A stretch of DNA of 8,986 nucleotides from an uncultured bacterium (GTDB lineage Bacteria; Bacteroidota; Bacteroidia; Bacteroidales; Muribaculaceae). The stretch is from positions 1 to 8,986 of the forward strand of contig CAMHGU010000082.1 in NCBI GenBank assembly GCA_946184715.1, read 5' to 3'. Numbering within the stretch: the first letter of the stretch is position 1; every line of letters begins with the position of its first letter. This document shows positions 1 through 7,184 of this stretch, in pieces. The translations under genes and the position numbers were made by a program. The notes under the pieces were generated by a model. It ran no database searches. It saw nothing but the letters and a program-made list of their open reading frames with translations, and was not told where the DNA came from.

Positions 1-230
1 ACGGCGCCGGTCTCGTAGATCTTGGTGGCGCCGGGAATCTCGTGATAGTTGATGCCCGATGCGCTGCCGCCCGACACCGTGTATATCACCCGAAACTTAT
101 CGCCCACCCTTACCTTAGAGGGGCTGACCGTAGCGGTGAATTTCACAGCGGCCGCCAGCGGCGCCACGCCTATGAGGAGCAGCATCGCGACAATTGCGCT
201 ACGAAGCGATATGTTGACCGTCTTTACCAT
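1..230 (-). CDS. batD: BatD (oxygen-tolerance family), N-terminal fragment cut by the window edge
   Basis: The frame opens at ATG 230-228 and is still open at base 1, giving 76 full codons. The N-terminus is a typical Sec signal peptide: basic start (MVKTVNISLR), a hydrophobic core (VAMLLLIGVAPL) and a small-residue cleavage region (LAAA). The mature part begins with KFTATVSPSKVRVGD, a beta-sandwich opening usual for BatD proteins (FTATVSPxxVxxGD...). BatD is a large periplasmic beta-domain protein with a C-terminal membrane anchor; only the start is visible here. Its ATG lies inside the last codons of batC (shared bases ATGGTAA, a 7-base overlap), so translation is probably coupled to batC. 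Position directly after batC matches the known bat order. The family name is confident; function beyond membership in the MoxR/VWA stress assembly is inferred. Confidence 0.85.
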   Translation of the reverse strand, partial: MVKTVNISLRSAIVAMLLLIGVAPLAAAVKFTATVSPSKVRVGDKFRVIYTVSGGSASGINYHEIPGATKIYETGA

Positions 231-1042
231 TTGTTACGAGTGCGATTACGTTCCTGCTGGCGAGCCTGCTGCATATTGACACGCTGCTGCGTGGCTTTTT
301 CTTTCTCATCAACGGCGTTGAGAATCTGCTCGGAGCTGCCGCCTTGCTGCGGCTGAGCCTGCTGGCGGTCTTGATTTTGCTCCTTATTCTGATTCTGGTC
401 CTTGTTTTGGTCCTGATTCTGATTTTGATCCTTGTTCTGATCTTTGTTCTGATCTTTGTTCTGGTCTTTGTTCTGGTCATCGCTGCCGCCACCGCCGCCA
501 CCGCCGCCTTGGTTCTTGTCCTGCTGCTCTTTGAGCTTGAGCTGAGCCAAGCGCAGGTTTTCGCGGGCGTGCTCGTTGTGACTGTCGCGGCGCAAGCAAT
601 CTTTGTACATATCGATGGCCTTGCGGTAGTCCTCAGCCTTGAAAGCAATGTTGCCTCGGTTGTAGTAGGCACGGGAGAGTAGTTTCGGGTCGTGGCTCAT
701 CTGCGTCACCTCGGCAAAGAGGCGGTCGGCCTGAGCCACGATGGAGTCGGCATTGGCGCCCTCCGAGGCCTTAGTCTGGTTAAGGAGCGACAGCGCGAGA
801 TTGTAGCGTCCCAGCTCCGACTTGGAATTGAATGCTATGGCCTTGCGATAGGCCACTTCGGCCTCAGCGTAGCGCTTCTGGCTGTAGAGGTCGTTGCCTT
901 GACGCAGCATCTTGCGCTCATAGCGTGTGGTGGGACCCAACTTGCCGTTAAGTTCTACCTTAGCCGATGCTTGGAACGACACGACGACGGCACAAGCCAG
1001 CGCCGCTAAGAGCCCTATTCTATTTAGATGCTTTGCTGCCAT
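224..1042 (-). CDS. batC: BatC: periplasmic TPR protein of the bat operon
   Basis: 272 residues. Residues 1-27 are a signal peptide ending ASA, so the protein is probably exported and, lacking a lipobox, soluble or weakly attached in the periplasm. Two TPR units are visible: about 44-85 (GNDLYSQKRYAEAEVAYRKA) and about 123-157 (YYNRGNIAFKAEDYRKAIDM). After the TPRs comes a run of eight glycines (179-186), then a low-complexity Asp/Gln/Asn/Lys tract (189-224) with repeated DQNK units. The protein ends in a conserved-looking helix (EQILNAVDEKEKATQQR, about 238-254) seen at the end of BatC/BatE-type proteins, followed by a basic tail. TPRs probably scaffold the VWA and BatD partners. The start overlaps the end of batB by 23 bases; the stop overlaps the start of batD. 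The repeat tract is likely length-variable between strains. Confidence 0.88.
   Translation of the reverse strand: MAAKHLNRIGLLAALACAVVVSFQASAKVELNGKLGPTTRYERKMLRQGNDLYSQKRYAEAEVAYRKAIAFNSKSELGRYNLALSLLNQTKASEGANADSIVAQADRLFAEVTQMSHDPKLLSRAYYNRGNIAFKAEDYRKAIDMYKDCLRRDSHNEHARENLRLAQLKLKEQQDKNQGGGGGGGGSDDQNKDQNKDQNKDQNKDQNQNQDQNKDQNQNKEQNQDRQQAQPQQGGSSEQILNAVDEKEKATQQRVNMQQARQQERNRTRNKW
371..508 (-). repeat. Gly8 run plus 12-nt DQNK coding microsatellite inside batC
   Basis: On the coding strand a GGC/GGT run for eight glycines (485-508) is followed by tandem 12-nt units encoding Asp-Gln-Asn-Lys (478 down to about 371). There are four clean DQNK units first, then degenerate DQNQ/NQDQ/NKEQ variants. 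The pattern is in frame, so gain or loss of units would keep the reading frame. It forms a flexible hydrophilic linker between the TPR domain and the conserved C-terminal helix. Confidence 0.85.
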
Positions 1043-2069
1043 TGGAACTGAAGAAATTGACGTTTTTGAGCCAAGCGAGTTTGCTTCGCGTGATTAACAT
1101 ACTGATGATGAGCACCGCGAGAGCAATCCAAGCGAAAATCGGGAACTGCTCGGCATTCTTATCGAAGGAGCGACGCTTGAGGTCGCTCTTTTTGAGCGAT
1201 TTGAGATTGCCGGTAACGGCGCTTACGGCGTTGCTGCTCGAGGCGCTTACATATACGCCTTCGCCTTCGGTCGCGATAGCTTTGGCGGTGCTCTCGTCGA
1301 GGCGTGTCACCACCACATTGCCGCTTTCGTCGGTAAGCAACGAGCCGTCGGCGAGCGGAATGTTAGCGCCCTCACCATCGCCGATGCCGATTACATCGAC
1401 TTGAATACCTTGCTTATGCGCCTCCTTGGCGGCGGTGATGGCATCGTCCTCAAAGTTCTCGCCATCGGTGAGCACTATGACGGCTTTCGACATCTTCTCA
1501 TTGGGCGAGAAGGAGTTCATCGCCATGTGGAGTGCCTCGCCTATGGCCGTGCCTTGTGTGGGCACCATATCGGTCGAGAGGTTGGCTATAAACATTTTAG
1601 CCGAAGCGATGTCGGTGGTGAGCGGCACCTGCGTGTAGGCGTTACCGGCAAAGACAATCAGGCCCACCTTGTTGCCGTCGAGGCGGTCGAGAAGCTTCTC
1701 GAGCAAACGCTTCGCGGTGGTGAGACGCGAGGGAGCGTCGGGACGATTGGAGGAAGGCGCCAGCATAGAGTTGGAAACATCGACAGCCACGATGGCTTCG
1801 AAGCCTTTGAGGTCTTCCACCACGGCTTTACCGGCCGCGCGGGGTCTCAGAATCATCACGATTGCGAGGGTGACCAGCAGCAGCGACACCGCAATCTTAA
1901 TCCACGGCTTATAGGCCGACACATCGGGCATCAGCTCGCTGAGGCTCTCGCGACGTCCGAATCGCTTGAGCCTGCGGGCGCGCAGTCGCCGTGAGGCTAT
2001 GAAGAGCCCTAACAGCGCCGGCAAGAGGAGCAGCAACCACAGGGCTTGTATGTTGGCAAAACTGAACAT
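1020..2069 (-). CDS. batB: BatB: membrane-anchored von Willebrand factor A protein
   Basis: 349 residues. Two N-terminal membrane helices (about 8-26 and 57-74) precede a VWA domain (about 91-290), and a C-terminal helix (about 310-326) ends the protein, the usual BatA/BatB layout. The metal-binding MIDAS site is complete: DVSNS at 97-101 (D97, S99, S101), T174 in GTAIG and D202 in LTDGE. This predicts a metal-dependent adhesion or partner-binding domain, placed in the cytoplasm if the two N-terminal helices form a hairpin. The insertion around residues 230-265 (GDGEGANIPLADGS...) is typical of this family. The start codon lies 23 bases after batA, and the stop runs 23 bases into batC. BatB and BatA are paralogues and probably form a membrane complex with BatC and BatD; assignment as BatB rather than BatA rests on gene order. 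Confidence 0.92.
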   Translation of the reverse strand: MFSFANIQALWLLLLLPALLGLFIASRRLRARRLKRFGRRESLSELMPDVSAYKPWIKIAVSLLLVTLAIVMILRPRAAGKAVVEDLKGFEAIVAVDVSNSMLAPSSNRPDAPSRLTTAKRLLEKLLDRLDGNKVGLIVFAGNAYTQVPLTTDIASAKMFIANLSTDMVPTQGTAIGEALHMAMNSFSPNEKMSKAVIVLTDGENFEDDAITAAKEAHKQGIQVDVIGIGDGEGANIPLADGSLLTDESGNVVVTRLDESTAKAIATEGEGVYVSASSSNAVSAVTGNLKSLKKSDLKRRSFDKNAEQFPIFAWIALAVLIISMLITRSKLAWLKNVNFFSSNGSKASK

Positions 2070-2092
2070 ATATCTATTCTATACAGTCAGGT

Positions 2093-3082
2093 CTATGGGA
2101 TTTCACGAAGAATGGTAAGGCGCACTATCAAGGCCACAGTGACGAGCGCGAGGAAGAGCCAAGCCCAGGGGAGATAGTCGTCCTCGGTATGGGAGAAGCT
2201 CTTGACGTCCATCTGTGTCTTCTCAAGGCGGTCGATTTCGTCGAAGATTTTGCCGAGGGTGCCGGTGTCGGTGGCGCGGTAGAAGGTGCCGCCGGTGACG
2301 TCGGCAATCTTCTTGAGGGTGTTCTCATCGATGGCGGTATCGACTGAGCTCATTATGGGGCGCCCATAGGGGTCGAAGCCTATGGGGAACGACTGGCGCC
2401 CGTCGGAGCCGATGCCGATAGTGTAGATCTTGATGCCGTGCTGCTTGGCAATCTCGGCGGCGGTGAGCGGCTCCACGATTCCGGCATTGTTGGTGCCGTC
2501 GGTTATGAGGATGATGCTCTTCGACTTGGCCTTGCCGTTCTTGATGCGGTTGATTGATGTGGCGATACCATCGCCTATGGCCGTAAGGTCTTGCAGCATA
2601 CCCATCTTCACCTCTTGGATGTAATTGACGAGCACGCTATGGTCGGTGGTCATAGGCACGAGCGTGAAGCTCTCGCCGGCGAAGATTACCACGCCTATGT
2701 TGTCGTAGTCGCGACCGGCGATAAACTGGCAAGCCACCTCTTTAGCAGCCTCAAAGCGGTTGGGCGACATATCGGGGGTCATCATACTGGTCGAGACGTC
2801 GAGTGCGATGACGATATCGGTGCCTTCGGTTTCGGATTCGGCCCAGCGGTCGTGGGTCTGCGGCCGAGCGAGTATAACCACGAGGGTGGCGAGGGCGGCT
2901 ATGTCAAGCAGAAACATCGCGTGGCGTAGCCAAACCTTCCACGACTGTGGCAGGCGGCTCAGCGGAGCCACCGTCGATACCGTCAGCGACGGGTCGCTAC
3001 GCCTAAGCCGATAGATGTACCACCCCGCGAGGGGCACTATCAACAGCAACAGCCAGAGGTAATGTGGGTGGGCAAATATCAT
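2093..3082 (-). CDS. batA: BatA: membrane-anchored von Willebrand factor A protein
   Basis: 329 residues. N-terminal helices at about 8-24 and 55-72 flank the basic segment YRLRRSD. The VWA domain spans about 88-285, and one C-terminal helix (about 305-322) ends the protein. All MIDAS residues are present: DVSTS at 95-99 (D95, S97, S99), T167 in LTAIG, and D195 in ITDGT. The sequence SFPIGFDPYGRP (231-242) lies in the same insertion that BatB carries. The first ATG overlaps the stop of the upstream gene as ATGA (4 bases), a sign of coupled translation. In the family, VWA proteins encoded beside MoxR ATPases are taken to be remodelled by, or to signal through, that ATPase; here that is inferred from context. 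Confidence 0.92.
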   Translation of the reverse strand: MIFAHPHYLWLLLLIVPLAGWYIYRLRRSDPSLTVSTVAPLSRLPQSWKVWLRHAMFLLDIAALATLVVILARPQTHDRWAESETEGTDIVIALDVSTSMMTPDMSPNRFEAAKEVACQFIAGRDYDNIGVVIFAGESFTLVPMTTDHSVLVNYIQEVKMGMLQDLTAIGDGIATSINRIKNGKAKSKSIILITDGTNNAGIVEPLTAAEIAKQHGIKIYTIGIGSDGRQSFPIGFDPYGRPIMSSVDTAIDENTLKKIADVTGGTFYRATDTGTLGKIFDEIDRLEKTQMDVKSFSHTEDDYLPWAWLFLALVTVALIVRLTILREIP

Positions 3083-4104
3083 TGCGGCTTACTCCTTTCT
3101 TCGGTTTGATGGTCGGGGTCCTCTTCCTTCTCATTTTCTTTATCGGGAGCCACCACCGGACGGGTCTCCTCGACAAACGTGCGGGCACGCTGCCACGAGG
3201 CTTCGTTGTCGTCGGGCAACGGGCGCTCGTTGGCAAATTTCACGAGGTCGGCCACTTCGAGAATCATCTGCAACTGCTGATTGACGGCGCGGGTCTCATT
3301 GTTCTCGCGCAGTGTGGCCACAATCTGCTCGGAGGTCATCTCCACGGCGTTGATATTGAAGCGGCGGTCGATATATCGGCGCAGAATGTCGGTAATCGTA
3401 GTGTAGTAGGCTTTCTCCTGGCCGTTCTGCCACAGCTTATCGGCTTTGAGCTTCTCGAGGGCGGCCACAGCTTCGTCGTAAGGCGGCACTTCCACCACCT
3501 TCTTGGGCCGCAACGGCAATCCCTTGCGATGACGGATATAGAGCCATACGCCGCCGGCTATCAGGGCTATGGCGAGGAGCCATTGCCACCAGTAGTCGTA
3601 GATAAAGTCTGGGAGCCAATCGGCGAGGACAAACGGCACGGCATCGGGGTCGATGTCGGCAAAGCCGTGAATGTCGGCCAAAGTATCGACGGGCACGGGA
3701 ATCACTTTGAGGAAAAGCGACTGCGAGCGGAAGGTGTCGGCCCCCACCACATAGCGGGCTGCCGGTATCTCATACACGCCTGAATCGAATGCCTGAATCA
3801 GCAGCGCGCGATCAATCTGGATGCGGTTGTTGCCGAGGTCGGTGGTGTCGGCTTGCGAATCATCGATAAGGTCCACGTCGGGGGTCAGCATATCGGGATT
3901 GTCGAGCACCAGATGCCCGGCCACGCCTTTATCCTGCACTATCTGCAATCGGAGAGTAGTCTGATTGCCCATTATTATGGCAACTGAATCAAGCTTGGCG
4001 GTCACCTTGACATTACCGGCTCGGGCACCGGCAGCGACAGCTAAAACCATCACCACTATCAGTGCACTGCGCGTAATATTATGAAAAACTTGCGAGCGAG
4101 TCAT
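3079..4104 (-). CDS. bat-operon membrane protein with periplasmic BatD-like N-terminus and cytoplasmic DUF4381-like tail
   Basis: 341 residues. Residues 1-29 form a signal peptide (ALIVVMVLAVAAGARAG). A periplasmic region rich in beta-strand-like segments follows (31-165, starting NVKVTAKLDSVAIIMGNQ, which resembles the opening of BatD-type beta domains). One membrane helix (about 172-190, WWQWLLAIALIAGGVWLYI) is followed by basic RHRKG, so the tail is cytoplasmic. The tail (about 207-315) contains DEAVAALEKLKADKLWQNGQ and YYTTITDILRRYIDRRFNIN, a pattern of the DUF4381 type found between DUF58 and VWA genes in such operons. The last 25 residues are acidic and low complexity. Both ends share ATGA overlaps with neighbours. 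It likely links a periplasmic sensing part to the cytoplasmic side of the VWA/DUF58 assembly; this role is inferred. The exact Pfam family needs a profile search. Confidence 0.8.
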   Translation of the reverse strand: MTRSQVFHNITRSALIVVMVLAVAAGARAGNVKVTAKLDSVAIIMGNQTTLRLQIVQDKGVAGHLVLDNPDMLTPDVDLIDDSQADTTDLGNNRIQIDRALLIQAFDSGVYEIPAARYVVGADTFRSQSLFLKVIPVPVDTLADIHGFADIDPDAVPFVLADWLPDFIYDYWWQWLLAIALIAGGVWLYIRHRKGLPLRPKKVVEVPPYDEAVAALEKLKADKLWQNGQEKAYYTTITDILRRYIDRRFNINAVEMTSEQIVATLRENNETRAVNQQLQMILEVADLVKFANERPLPDDNEASWQRARTFVEETRPVVAPDKENEKEEDPDHQTEERSKPQ

Positions 4105-4979
4105 CGAAGTGTAGCCCTCTTCTTGAAGAGGAGCATTAATGATTTAACATAGTCTTCATCGGTAGCCACTGAGGCGATATCTACCTTGCAACGCTGAAGC
4201 GTGGTGTTCATAGCGAGCTGTCGGTCGTACCACCAGCGGCTGAACTCCTTGCGCACCCGGCGCGAGGAGGTATTGACCCAGCGCGTGGCACCGGTCTCGG
4301 CATCGGCCACCTTCATTAGCCCCACATCGGGCAGCTCGGCATCGCGCCGGTCATAGACCTGGATGGCCGAGATGTCGTGCTTGTGGCTGGCGATGCTCAG
4401 TGGCTGCGAGTAATCGTGCGAGTCGATGAAATCGGAGATGACAAAGGTGGTGCACCGCTTCTTCAGCGCGTCGGTGATGAAACGCAACGCCACGCTGATA
4501 TCGGTGTCGCGCCCCTCGGGCTTGAAGTCGAGCAGATGACGCACAATCAAGAGAATGTGCTTCAGCCCTTTCTTGGGCGGGATAAACTTCTCGATGCGGT
4601 CGGAGAAGAACACGGCGCCTATCTTATCGTTGTTTTGCGAAGCCGAGAAAGCGAGAGTGGCGGCAATTTCGGCCATAATCTCTTGCTTGGGCTGCCCCAC
4701 GGCGCCGAAGATACGGCTCTGCGACACATCGATAAGCAGCAGCACCGTAAGCTCACGCTCCTCTTCATATACCTTGACGTAAGGCCGATTGTGGCGCGCG
4801 GTCACATTCCAGTCGATGTCGCGTATATCGTCGCCGTATTGATACTCACGAACCTCCGAAAACATCATACCACGCCCCTTAAAGGCCGAATGGTACTCGC
4901 CGGCAAACACGTTGGCCGACAAGCCTTTGGTCTTTATCTCTATCTTACGGACCTTCTTAAGGAGTTCGGTGGCATCCAT
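4101..4979 (-). CDS. DUF58 domain protein (VWA-like) of the MoxR/bat operon
   Basis: 292 residues, no signal peptide and no membrane helix, so probably cytoplasmic. The DUF58 hallmark is clear at residues 42-62 (EVREYQYGDDIRDIDWNVTA). After it comes a VWA-like fold with a MIDAS-type start DVSQS (D84, S86, S88) and a strand ending ISDFIDS (181-187) where a second metal ligand would fall. Many DUF58 proteins carry an N-terminal membrane anchor; this shorter form lacks one, as is common in Bacteroidetes bat operons. The start at 4979 is 20 bases after the moxR stop; the end overlaps the next gene by ATGA. DUF58 proteins almost always lie next to MoxR ATPases and are probable partners; the biochemical role is unknown. 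Confidence 0.9.
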   Translation of the reverse strand: MDATELLKKVRKIEIKTKGLSANVFAGEYHSAFKGRGMMFSEVREYQYGDDIRDIDWNVTARHNRPYVKVYEEERELTVLLLIDVSQSRIFGAVGQPKQEIMAEIAATLAFSASQNNDKIGAVFFSDRIEKFIPPKKGLKHILLIVRHLLDFKPEGRDTDISVALRFITDALKKRCTTFVISDFIDSHDYSQPLSIASHKHDISAIQVYDRRDAELPDVGLMKVADAETGATRWVNTSSRRVRKEFSRWWYDRQLAMNTTLQRCKVDIASVATDEDYVKSLMLLFKKRATLR

Positions 4980-4999
4980 AGAGCAATGTGCTATAAGCG

Positions 5000-5995
5000 T
5001 CAGGGCACCGGAATCTTATCGAGAATGGTGTTGATGATTTCATCGGCCGTGATGTTGTTGGCCTCGGCTTCATAGGTAAGGCCAATGCGATGGCGCATAG
5101 TGTCGTGACACACGGCGCGCACATCCTCGGGAATCACGTAGCCGCGTCCCTTGAGGAACGCGAAAGCGCGAGCGCAGCGGGCAAGGCTGATGGAAGCGCG
5201 CGGCGAGGCCCCGAAAGCAATGATGCTCTTGAGGTCGGCAAGGCCGGCGGCTTCAGGCTCGCGGGTGGCGAACACGATATCCACAATGTAGCGCTCTATC
5301 TTCTCGTCAATGTAAATCTGATTGACGATGCGGCGAACGTCGATTATCTCTTCGGGCTTTACCAAAGCGTGCACCTCGGCCGGCTCGGGGGCGATATTCT
5401 GGCGAATAATCTGCTTCTCCTCCTCCTTGTTGGGGTAACCTATTACCACCTTCATCAGGAAGCGGTCCACCTGTGCCTCGGGCAGCGGGTAAGTACCCTC
5501 CTGCTCGATGGGGTTCTGCGTGGCCATCACGAGGAAGGGCTCTTGAAGCTTGAAGGTGCTGTCGCCTATGGTCACCTGACGCTCCTGCATAGCCTCAAGC
5601 AAGGCGCTCTGCACCTTGGCCGGAGCGCGGTTAATCTCATCGGCGAGAATAAGATTAGCGAAGATAGGGCCTCGCTTCACCTCAAATTTCTCATTCTTGA
5701 CGCTATAAACCATTGTGCCCACCACATCGGCCGGAAGGAGGTCGGGGGTGAACTGGATGCGATTGTATTTGGCGTCGATCAACTGCGCCAGGGTGCGGAT
5801 AGCAAGGGTCTTTGCCAAGCCCGGTACGCCCTCAAGCAGGATATGGCCATCGGCCAGAAGCGCCGTAAGCAACGACTCAACCAAATGGTGCTGGCCCACT
5901 ATGGTCTGGTTCATACCATGGGTGATGAGACTTACGAAGCTGCTCTTGCCGGCAATAAGTTCGTTGAGCTCACGGATGTTTACTTGTTCACTCAT
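5000..5995 (-). CDS. moxR: MoxR-family AAA+ ATPase
   Basis: 331 residues, cytoplasmic. AAA+ motifs in order: Walker A GVPGLAKT (56-63), Walker B LILADE (115-120) with INRAPAKVQSALLEAMQE after it (the MoxR signature), sensor 1 MATQNP (157-162), the VDRF arginine-finger region (176-179) and sensor 2 GASPRAS (262-268). All catalytic residues appear intact, so it should hydrolyse ATP. The length is normal for MoxR proteins. MoxR ATPases act as chaperone-like remodelers of VWA partners, and here it is the first gene of the bat operon, directly before DUF58 and batA/batB. The ATG at 5995 has no Shine-Dalgarno-like sequence, as expected for this phylum, and lies about 40 nt below a predicted start of transcription. 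The symbol moxR denotes the family. Confidence 0.95.
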   Translation of the reverse strand: MSEQVNIRELNELIAGKSSFVSLITHGMNQTIVGQHHLVESLLTALLADGHILLEGVPGLAKTLAIRTLAQLIDAKYNRIQFTPDLLPADVVGTMVYSVKNEKFEVKRGPIFANLILADEINRAPAKVQSALLEAMQERQVTIGDSTFKLQEPFLVMATQNPIEQEGTYPLPEAQVDRFLMKVVIGYPNKEEEKQIIRQNIAPEPAEVHALVKPEEIIDVRRIVNQIYIDEKIERYIVDIVFATREPEAAGLADLKSIIAFGASPRASISLARCARAFAFLKGRGYVIPEDVRAVCHDTMRHRIGLTYEAEANNITADEIINTILDKIPVP

Positions 5996-6040
5996 CTGTA
6001 TCGGTTTTGAGTTGTGATTTACCTATATTTATTAGTAGTG

Positions 6041-6048
6041 CAAAATTA
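6041..6048 (-). promoter_or_regulatory. -7 box of the bat operon promoter (no consensus -33)
   Basis: Read on the minus strand the bases are TAATTTTG, an exact TAnnTTTG match for the Bacteroidetes sigma factor -7 element. It lies in an AT-rich gap and would start transcription near 6035, giving a leader of about 40 nt before the moxR ATG. At the expected -33 distance (19-21 nt upstream) there is no TTTG; an AATGTTAAT repeat occupies that place. The promoter is therefore weak or activator-dependent by this reading. Confidence 0.55.
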
Positions 6049-6065
6049 TAACTAAATATCGGTAA

Positions 6066-6087
6066 AATGTTAATCCCGAATGTTAAT
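6066..6087. promoter_or_regulatory. Direct repeat AATGTTAAT-N4-AATGTTAAT upstream of the bat -7 box
   Basis: Two perfect 9-base copies (6066-6074 and 6079-6087) are separated by CCCG, a 13-base period. They cover the -33 region of the predicted bat promoter. Direct repeats close upstream of a core promoter are common as activator sites. Binding by any given regulator, including the neighbouring AraC-type protein, is only a guess; the surroundings are AT-rich, so chance is possible. Confidence 0.4.
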
Positions 6088-6156
6088 TTTTTACAAATCT
6101 AAGGGCCGTAACACTCCTTCGCGAAGTAGCGCAGAAGCAATAGGCAGACCCTCGGC

Positions 6157-7176
6157 TCAGGGCTTGGCGTTGCGTGGACCGAATTTGGCGAGATTGCGGT
6201 AATAGGCCGATGTCGAGGCGAAGCCCGACTGCTCAGCCACATCGGCCACGGCAAGCTCAGGGTGCGCGGCTTGCAACTCAATGGCGTAGCTGATGCGGCG
6301 GCTATTGACGTAGTCGCTGAAGCTCGTGTGATGGTAGTCGGTCAACGCGTGATATATATATGTGCGATTGGTGCAAAGCTGTTGAGCCACTTCGTCCACC
6401 TTGATGTTGTGCTGCAGATACAGCCGCCGCTCGGTCATTATGCGGTCGAACGATTCGGCGATATTGCGAATCGTGTCGTTGCCGACTGCAGGCGCAAGCT
6501 GTAGCTGCTCTTCTTTAGGGTCGTTCTCAATATCTATAATCGAGAATTTGATGTTAAGCCCTGCCCAAGCGATACTGAAAAGCAGGGCCGAGAACATAAC
6601 CGAGGGGCCTGCAAGGAGCACAATATGGTCGATGAAATACGCGCGCCCCACTGCGTTGCATAATAGGGAAATAACCGACGTGGCCAGCATCAACCACAGA
6701 AGGATGGTAAGATGCGTAAGGTTTCGGCCTTCGTTGTCGGCATAGAGGGTGTCGAGCCGGCGATTGTAGTGAGTGATGCAGATATGGCCTATAGCCACAG
6801 TAGCGAGCACTTCGATAGCGAAAAGCACCTTGGCTACAATCTCCCACATTAGCCCTAAGACCACAAAGAGAGCCGTGACCGCCGCCCCGATGGCTATCCA
6901 GCGCAGGGAGCGCTGCGTGAGCTTAAATATATAAATAAGGTATAGCGGCCACACCGTGAGATTGCATATACGATAGATAATGGCAAACTGCGGGTACTGC
7001 TCACGGCCCGCGTTGAAATACACGAAATGGCACACATAGAGCAGCGACGCGTCGAGCAGAAAAAGCAGTAGCAGCGGGAGAGCGCGCCGGCTCTCTTGCC
7101 TCAGCACAAGAGCTACCTGCACGGCCATCACCACACACACAATCATCGGCAGCGTTGTCACTACAGCTTTAAGCAT
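6157..7176 (-). CDS. Membrane-bound AraC-type regulator (seven predicted TM helices plus C-terminal HTH)
   Basis: With a start at 7176 the protein has 339 residues. Seven hydrophobic helices are visible at about 8-25, 32-54, 64-86, 91-111, 113-134, 154-176 and 182-207. A short acidic linker (NDPKEEQLQ) leads to a C-terminal AraC-family DNA-binding domain (about 255-332). The first HTH includes VDEVAQQLCTNRTYIYHAL, and the second DVAEQSGFASTSAYYRNLAKFG. The tail after FG is short (PRNAKP), lacking the usual longer end of AraC domains; neither other frame restores one. The likely role is a one-component sensor that binds DNA while in the inner membrane; ligand and targets are unknown. The frame extends upstream to 7215, but a good promoter covers 7185-7216, so the start must be 7176 (almost leaderless) or 7146 (leader of about 33 nt). 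The gene stands alone between two operons on the same strand. Confidence 0.85.
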   Translation of the reverse strand: MLKAVVTTLPMIVCVVMAVQVALVLRQESRRALPLLLLFLLDASLLYVCHFVYFNAGREQYPQFAIIYRICNLTVWPLYLIYIFKLTQRSLRWIAIGAAVTALFVVLGLMWEIVAKVLFAIEVLATVAIGHICITHYNRRLDTLYADNEGRNLTHLTILLWLMLATSVISLLCNAVGRAYFIDHIVLLAGPSVMFSALLFSIAWAGLNIKFSIIDIENDPKEEQLQLAPAVGNDTIRNIAESFDRIMTERRLYLQHNIKVDEVAQQLCTNRTYIYHALTDYHHTSFSDYVNSRRISYAIELQAAHPELAVADVAEQSGFASTSAYYRNLAKFGPRNAKP

Positions 7177-7184
7177 ATCGCTTG

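Noticed and set aside
199..672. Minus-strand frame rich in Thr/Lys/Arg repeats
   Set aside because: Shifted reading of the same batC repeat; no start context, no domain, and fully inside batC.
344..682. Plus-strand frame with a long Leu/Val/Ile run resembling a membrane protein
   Set aside because: It is the complement of the batC repeat tract; DQNK codons read in reverse give hydrophobic residues. batC is well supported by its TPRs and operon position.
3064..3783. Long plus-strand frame opposite the DUF4381-like gene
   Set aside because: Shadow of a strongly supported minus-strand gene; GC-rich codon bias creates open antisense frames throughout the bat operon.
6099..6281. Frameshift restoring a longer AraC C-terminus
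   Set aside because: The alternative frames after 6200 give Pro/Ser/Arg-rich sequence with no match to the usual end of the AraC domain, so a naturally short tail is more likely.
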